A stretch of 39,697 nt of DNA from a virus, in IMG/VR virus record IMGVR_UViG_3300050821_024089, positions 1 through 39,697 of that record. One strand, given 5' to 3'. Of the stretch, positions 37,977 to 39,697 are shown one piece after another; within the stretch, counting starts at the first letter, position 1, and the number at the start of each line of letters is the position of its first letter. The notes under the pieces are model-generated. The model was not told the DNA's origin, searched no databases, and saw only the letters and a list, made by a program, of their open reading frames with translations. A program made the translations under genes and the position numbers.

Positions 37977-38771
37977 TCACTTCACGACGAACGAGACGGC
38001 ACCTCCAGTGAGCTTGTGCTCATTGACGAACGCTGCGAACCCAACGAACACCGACGCCACTTCGACCCCTTTGATGACAACTTGAGCCATGCCCTTCTCA
38101 GCATCGAAGCTCGTCGTTCCCTTGGTGAACAAGGCGTTGAGGAGGTCGGCCTGCTCCTGGGTTACCTTCGCCACAACTTCGATGTACGTGCCTTCGACGT
38201 TCGTCGCCGTCGCTCTGGCCTGTGTGGCGTACATGGTCATGGCCGTTTCGGACTCTTCGACAGCACCTTCCTCCGTCGAGGTCGAGGCTTCATCGGTTCC
38301 TCCGATGTACTTCAGAGCCTTGGCCTGTTTGACGATGGCTGCCGCTGTGATTGGGTCGCCGCTGGCGATGAGCTTCTTCCAAACTTTGACGGCCTTCTTG
38401 GTGTCGAACTTTCCTTCGCTGAGGCGGGACGTGAGTTCCTTCCGGGACAGAATCCGAGTCTGCCCTTCGTTCTTGGGCAGTTGCTCCCGATCGACACCGG
38501 CCGCTTTCAGAGCGTTGAGCACCACCCAAGCCGAGCGGTACTGCGTGACCCTTGAGTCCGTCATGTCCCATTTGGCCCAAGCGTAGGCCGACAGTGATCG
38601 GTGGGGGATGTAGAGTTGATCGGCTTCGATGATGTGCAGGGCGTCGACCAGTTCGAAGAACGAATCCTGCGCCCCCTGAATCCGAAGCTCCTGCTTGCCG
38701 AGTTGTTTCGTCTGTTCGGCAGTGAGTTTCTCTTCCTTGACCGCTTCCTCCGTCGCACTTTTCTTGACCAT
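37977..38771 (-). CDS. ParB/RepB-like DNA-binding protein
   Basis: A 264-residue protein read from ATG 38771 (MVKKSATEEAVKEEK), with AAAGG 10 bases upstream; ATG 38798 is an alternative. After a charged N-terminus, residues about 40-115 form a helical core 'LVDALHIIEADQLYIPHRSL', 'RVTQYRSAWVVLNALKAAG' and 'LPKNEGQTRILSRKELTSRL'. The 'LP.nE.Q.R.L' motif is one I recall from KorB/RepB-like plasmid and phage proteins. The C-terminus is beta-rich. It could bind the repeats in the divergent region that follows. Partitioning, replication control or repression are all possible. Confidence 0.6.
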   Translation of the reverse strand: MVKKSATEEAVKEEKLTAEQTKQLGKQELRIQGAQDSFFELVDALHIIEADQLYIPHRSLSAYAWAKWDMTDSRVTQYRSAWVVLNALKAAGVDREQLPKNEGQTRILSRKELTSRLSEGKFDTKKAVKVWKKLIASGDPITAAAIVKQAKALKYIGGTDEASTSTEEGAVEESETAMTMYATQARATATNVEGTYIEVVAKVTQEQADLLNALFTKGTTSFDAEKGMAQVVIKGVEVASVFVGFAAFVNEHKLTGGAVSFVVK

Positions 38772-39052
38772 GAGACAGCAACCTTTGTGAACAGCCATTT
38801 CGTTTTGGCCTCGCACTTCGCTTGGCCGATGGCTGGCACTCCGGTGTCGCTGATTCCGTTGGCCTTTTGTCCCCTCTTTGACGTAACCCGTTGCAGATGC
38901 ACAGGTTGTTCTGTCCGATCGAGCTTTGCCCTGTCCGGGTTGTGACGTAAGTGCTTGCACAGGCTCAGTCGATGTTGTCTGCTGTCTAGGATCTCCCTCG
39001 AACTTCGCCGGTTTCGGTGTCGCTGGTTGCCTGCTTCTGGGTTTGTCCGGGT
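38772..39052. promoter_or_regulatory. divergent control region with repeated motifs
   Basis: This gap lies between the ParB/RepB-like gene (leftward) and the gene at 39053 (rightward). It has three spaced pairs: TGACGTAA at 38879-38886 and 38943-38950; TGCACAGG at 38898-38905 and 38956-38963; and CGGTGTCGCTG at 38842-38852 and 39015-39025. GTCCGGGT occurs at 38933-38940 and again directly before the ATG (39045-39052). They look like binding sites for a regulator or partition protein; no promoter consensus stands out. Confidence 0.55.
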
Positions 39053-39697
39053 ATGGCGAAACTCAACGAGAATCTGCGGGCCGTACTTGCCCACCTGAAG
39101 GCGAAGGGCCTGAGCGTGAAGGATGTAGCGGAGCGTGCGTTCTTCTTTGGTGTCGAAGAGCGAGACGCCTACTACAAATGGTTACGGCGGGTGAAGACGG
39201 AGGAGAACTCACGCCCCAATGCTCGATACGAGCGTGCGCTGCTGTGCCTGCTTTACTCAGATGGGCGAGGACTGCTCAGCGACGAGGCTTTCGATCATGC
39301 GAAGGCTTTGGAGCGATATGATCTCGTGAACGAGGTCATCACCTTCGGCAAGGTGCCCGAGAAGAAGCACAGAAAAGAATCGGAGCCGAAGCCAACGGCC
39401 CCAGCCCCGGACGATAACAGCGACATCAACAACGCCCTCCTGACTCACATGAGGGACCGCTTCATTGGGTCGAGGCACGAGGGAGGAAACCCAAGGGATG
39501 CCGCATTGCGGTATCTGCTTCAGGGTCGTGCCGCCGATCCGGTTGTGCCGAAGCTCTTCGACCCACAGAGCCGCTCGTACCTCATCCAAGTGCGCAGCAG
39601 GATCAAGGCGAAGATGGGGCCAGAGGTGAACCTGGAGCAGGCGATCGATCTTGTCCTCGACGAGCTTCGGCACTCGTTCGGCCCTCCACAAAAGTAA
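39053..39697 (+). CDS. unknown protein, last gene of window
   Basis: A 214-residue protein from ATG 39053. The first half is basic with a helical start 'LRAVLAHLKAKGLSVKDVAE' that could be a helix-turn-helix, followed by a charged linker (about 100-130, Pro/Lys/Glu-rich). The second half 'RDAALRYLLQGRAADPVVPK' and 'LEQAIDLVLDELRHSFG' is helical. Its stop is the last base of the window, so the end of the gene coincides with the end of the sequence. It may be a phage regulator driven from the control region to its left. No family recognised. Confidence 0.68.
   Translation: MAKLNENLRAVLAHLKAKGLSVKDVAERAFFFGVEERDAYYKWLRRVKTEENSRPNARYERALLCLLYSDGRGLLSDEAFDHAKALERYDLVNEVITFGKVPEKKHRKESEPKPTAPAPDDNSDINNALLTHMRDRFIGSRHEGGNPRDAALRYLLQGRAADPVVPKLFDPQSRSYLIQVRSRIKAKMGPEVNLEQAIDLVLDELRHSFGPPQK

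Noticed and set aside
1-39697. CRISPR arrays or insertion sequences
   Set aside because: No regular spacers with direct repeats, and no transposase-like protein seen.

Overview
This window looks like a complete or near-complete genome of a tailed double-stranded DNA phage (siphovirus-like), probably infecting a planctomycete. The phage call rests on a lambda-type packaging and head module (small and large terminase, zinc ribbon, a gpW-sized protein, lambda-type portal, protease-capsid fusion) followed by neck, tail tube and tape-measure genes. The planctomycete call is weaker. It rests mainly on the gene at 36969-37286, whose N-terminal 'FNLSEVIRE' segment I recall from many planctomycete proteins, and on the GC-rich coding sequence. 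The window opens on an ATG at base 1 and closes on a TAA at base 39697, which fits a circular or terminally redundant genome cut between two genes. I see no integrase, endolysin or DNA polymerase that I can recognise.

Layout. 1-3011: accessory genes, a DUF2971-type protein and a fused DNA methyltransferase-endonuclease with a small upstream partner. 3116-12361: tail fibre and tail-tip genes. A divergent promoter pair at 5890-5929 drives a pentapeptide-like repeat fibre leftward and five tail-tip genes rightward. 12342-26808: the leftward structural module, read from right to left as an unknown first gene, TerS, TerL, zinc ribbon, gpW-like protein, portal, protease-MCP fusion, decoration-like protein, neck proteins, tail tube, tape measure and two small tail proteins. 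One gene of opposite strand sits inside it at 15168-15953. 26821-29168: early or regulatory region with small rightward genes, flanked by two copies of a repeated, foldable noncoding element. 29169-30947: a phage GroES, then a membrane protein paired with a HEPN-domain protein (a possible defence or exclusion module). 30889-35481: leftward genes including a TPR-glycosyltransferase, a putative primase-like replication protein and a helix-turn-helix protein. 35482-37286: rightward small genes behind an attenuator-like leader. 37346-39697: an adenine methyltransferase, a ParB/RepB-like protein and a divergent unknown gene.

The strongest unexplained signal is a conserved box, CTANATAC, 3-4 nt upstream of the start codon of most structural transcription units on both strands. 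If it acts as a -10-like promoter element, these mRNAs would be leaderless. Genes inside operons instead have ordinary Shine-Dalgarno sequences and overlapping NTGA stop/start junctions. Other points for follow-up are the repeated RNA-like element, the attenuator at 35697-35820, the HEPN and membrane-protein pair, and an acidic cysteine-rich insertion in the capsid protease. All family names come from reading motifs, without database searches.
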